Positions 6,156 through 7,682 of a DNA stretch of 7,682 nucleotides are shown piece by piece (position 1 is the stretch's first letter; the number at the start of each line of letters is the position of its first letter). The stretch is from an uncultured Shinella sp. (lineage in GTDB: Bacteria; Pseudomonadota; Alphaproteobacteria; Rhizobiales; Rhizobiaceae), in NCBI GenBank assembly GCA_946481465.1, contig CAMLOC010000151.1, positions 1 to 7,682 of the forward strand, in the 5' to 3' direction. The notes under the pieces were generated by a model. It was not told the DNA's origin. It was given only the letters and a program-made list of their open reading frames with translations, and made no database searches. A program made the position numbers and the translations under genes.

Positions 6156-6982
6156 ACCCGTTCGTGCGCGCACTCGCGCTCCTCATCGCCGTCTTCGTCG
6201 CCGCGCCGATGTTCATCGTCATCCCGATGTCCTTCAGCTCCGCCGCCTCGCTGACCTTTCCGCCGCCGGGCTATACGCTGGCCAACTACATCACCTTTTT
6301 CTCCGACCCGAACTGGACGCAGCCGCTGGTCAACAGCATCCTGATCGGCCTCGGCACGGTCTGCGTGACGCTGTGCCTGGCCATTCCCGCCTCCTTCGCG
6401 CTGGTACGGCACACCTTCCTCGGGCGGGCGCTGTTCAACCTGTTGATCATGCTGCCGATGATCGTGCCGACCATCGTCATGGCGCTCGGCTACTACATGT
6501 ATTTCGGCCAGCTTCGCCTCGTGCAGAGCTATCTCGGCGTCATCCTCGCCCATAGCTGCATCGCCATGCCCATGGCGACGCTGATCCTGACGGCGGCGCT
6601 GAAGGGCTTCGACCGCTCCGTCGAGCGGGCCGCCATGAGCCTCGGCGCTTCGCCGCTGACGACGTTCCGCCTCGTCACCTTCCCGATCCTGCGGCCCGCC
6701 TTCACGGTCGCCGGCCTCTTCGCCTTCATCGCCTCCTTCGACGAGGCGGTGATCGCGCTCTTCATTTCCGGCCGCGACAAGGCAACCCTGCCGCGCCAGA
6801 TGTTCAACGCCGTCCGCCAGGAGGCGGACCCGACGATCTCGGCGGCCTCCTCCTTCCTCTTCCTGCTGGTGCTGGCCGGCATCTGCATCTGGCTCGCACC
6901 GCAATTCGTGCGCCGCCGCGCCGATGCCACGAGCCGGACCCTGGAAAACGGCGCAACCAAGACCGCTGCCGCGGCATCCTGA
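6152..6982 (+). CDS. ABC transporter permease, PotC-like
   Basis: 276 residues. The start ATG 6152 overlaps the upstream TGA (ATGA) and has an excellent ribosome site. It is the second inner-membrane subunit of the importer. About six membrane segments are visible: residues 7-26, 60-84, 94-118, 128-150, 185-205 and 232-253. PotC-class marks are the periplasmic FPPPGYTLANY (36-46); the NSILIGLGTV opening of segment two; the EAA loop E158-R-A-A-M-S-L-G165-A-S followed by F177-P178 and R181-P182; the SFDEAVIALFISG segment near 195-207; and the late KATLPRQMF and PTISAASS pieces typical of this subfamily. The last ~20 residues are polar and Ala/Thr-rich, a short cytoplasmic tail. The ATPase gene begins 14 bases after its stop. 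It should pair with the PotB-like permease to form the translocation path. Confidence 0.95.
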   Translation: MNPFVRALALLIAVFVAAPMFIVIPMSFSSAASLTFPPPGYTLANYITFFSDPNWTQPLVNSILIGLGTVCVTLCLAIPASFALVRHTFLGRALFNLLIMLPMIVPTIVMALGYYMYFGQLRLVQSYLGVILAHSCIAMPMATLILTAALKGFDRSVERAAMSLGASPLTTFRLVTFPILRPAFTVAGLFAFIASFDEAVIALFISGRDKATLPRQMFNAVRQEADPTISAASSFLFLLVLAGICIWLAPQFVRRRADATSRTLENGATKTAAAAS

Positions 6983-6996
6983 TCAGGAGCAAAGCC

Positions 6997-7682
6997 ATGA
7001 ACGCCCGTTGCCTCACGCTTCGCAACGTCAACAAGTCCTACGACGGCAAGCACATGGCCGCCGACGACGTCTCGCTCGACATCAAGGCCGGCGAGTTCGT
7101 CTCCTTCCTCGGCCCGTCTGGCTCCGGCAAGACGACGACACTCATGATGATCGCCGGCTTCCAGCACCCGACGAGCGGAGAGATCCGCCTCGGCGAGCGC
7201 GCCATCGACAACCTGCCGCCGCACAAGCGCAATATCGGCATGGTGTTCCAGAACTATGCGCTCTTCCCCCACATGACGATCGCCGACAACGTCGCCTTTC
7301 CGTTACGCATGCGCGGCGTGGAACGAACGGAGAAGGAACGCCGCGCCCGCGAGGCTCTGGCGAAGGTCGGCCTGCAGGGTTTCGAGAAGCGCGTGCCCTC
7401 CGAACTTTCCGGCGGCCAGCAGCAGCGCGTGGCGCTTGCCCGCGCCCTCGTCTTCCAGCCAGACATCATCCTGCTCGACGAACCGCTCGGCGCGCTCGAC
7501 AAGGCGTTGCGCGAGCACATGCAGGTGGAGTTGAAGCGCATCCACCGCGATCTCGGCGTCACCATGGTCTATGTCACCCACGACCAGACCGAGGCCATGA
7601 CCATGGCCGACCGCATCGCCGTCTTCAACCAGGGACGCATCGAGCAGGTCGGCACGCCGAACGAGATCTACTTCGCGCCGAA
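6997..7682 (+). CDS. ABC transporter ATP-binding protein, PotA-like, 3'-truncated by the window edge
   Basis: The frame is open from ATG 6997 to the end: 228 complete codons, then two bases. AGGAG at 6985-6989 lies 7 bases before the start. The nucleotide-binding domain is complete and intact: Walker A GPSGSGKTT (39-47, K45), Q-loop Q85 in FQNYALFPHMT, signature LSGGQQQR (137-144), Walker B IILLDEP (157-163, catalytic E162), D-loop GALD (165-168), and H-loop H195 in YVTHDQTEAM. The sequence stops after VGTPNEIYFAP, just where PotA/MalK-type ATPases enter their C-terminal TOBE regulatory domain; full members are about 340-380 residues, so some 110-150 should lie outside the window. It powers import through the two permeases by ATP hydrolysis on the cytoplasmic face. 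The PotA-like label rests on its companions and on the general sequence; the class also includes maltose-, iron- and opine-type ATPases. Confidence 0.95.
   Translation, partial: MNARCLTLRNVNKSYDGKHMAADDVSLDIKAGEFVSFLGPSGSGKTTTLMMIAGFQHPTSGEIRLGERAIDNLPPHKRNIGMVFQNYALFPHMTIADNVAFPLRMRGVERTEKERRAREALAKVGLQGFEKRVPSELSGGQQQRVALARALVFQPDIILLDEPLGALDKALREHMQVELKRIHRDLGVTMVYVTHDQTEAMTMADRIAVFNQGRIEQVGTPNEIYFAP

Noticed and set aside
5280..6173. 297-residue open frame on the minus strand
   Set aside because: Mirror of the PotB-like permease; the highly charged Glu/Arg/Gly repeats are what an antisense of hydrophobic GC-rich codons produces.
6104..6904. 266-residue open frame on the minus strand
   Set aside because: Mirror of the PotC-like permease with the same charged low-complexity character.
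1..7682. CRISPR array, insertion sequence, prophage or tRNA-linked island
   Set aside because: I saw no regularly spaced repeats, transposase or integrase motifs, tRNA-like cloverleaf or abrupt composition change while reading both strands.

Overview
The window reads as a chromosomal or megaplasmid segment from a high-GC alphaproteobacterium, most likely a Rhizobiales/Rhizobiaceae-type organism. The basis is the strong C/G preference at third codon positions, the dense co-directional packing, and the repertoire of an IclR regulator followed by catabolic genes and a PotABCD-type ABC importer. The genus assignment is inference only. All seven genes lie on the + strand, and about 96% of the window is coding.

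Layout. (1) The 3' part of an IclR-family regulator (1-627) is cut by the left edge. (2) A 578-residue protein of no family I recognise (628-2364) starts on the base after the regulator's stop. (3) A ~236-residue protein resembling DUF3726 proteins (2361-3071) overlaps it by a GTGA junction. (4) An M19-type 'membrane/renal dipeptidase' homologue (3081-4052) follows. It appears to lack three of the five canonical metal ligands. (5) After a 100-base gap with a GC-rich hairpin comes a PotD-like periplasmic binding protein with a Tat-type signal (4153-5226). (6) After a second, very strong hairpin come a PotB-like permease (5295-6155), a PotC-like permease (6152-6982, ATGA overlap) and a PotA-like ATPase (6997 to the right edge, cut before its C-terminal domain).

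Working model (inference). The cluster is one transcription unit, or two closely linked ones. An importer brings in a small cationic or N-containing compound, the three cytosolic proteins act on it or on a derivative, and the IclR protein senses it. The natural substrate cannot be read from sequence. A divergent M19 protein of the same general type sits beside the dimethylglycine demethylase genes in Pseudomonas, so N-methylated amines, betaines or amino-acid derivatives are reasonable first guesses. The part most worth attention is the three-gene block at 628-4052: two proteins without known function and an M19 homologue with a degenerate metal centre. I found no tRNA, rRNA, CRISPR array, insertion sequence or phage feature.
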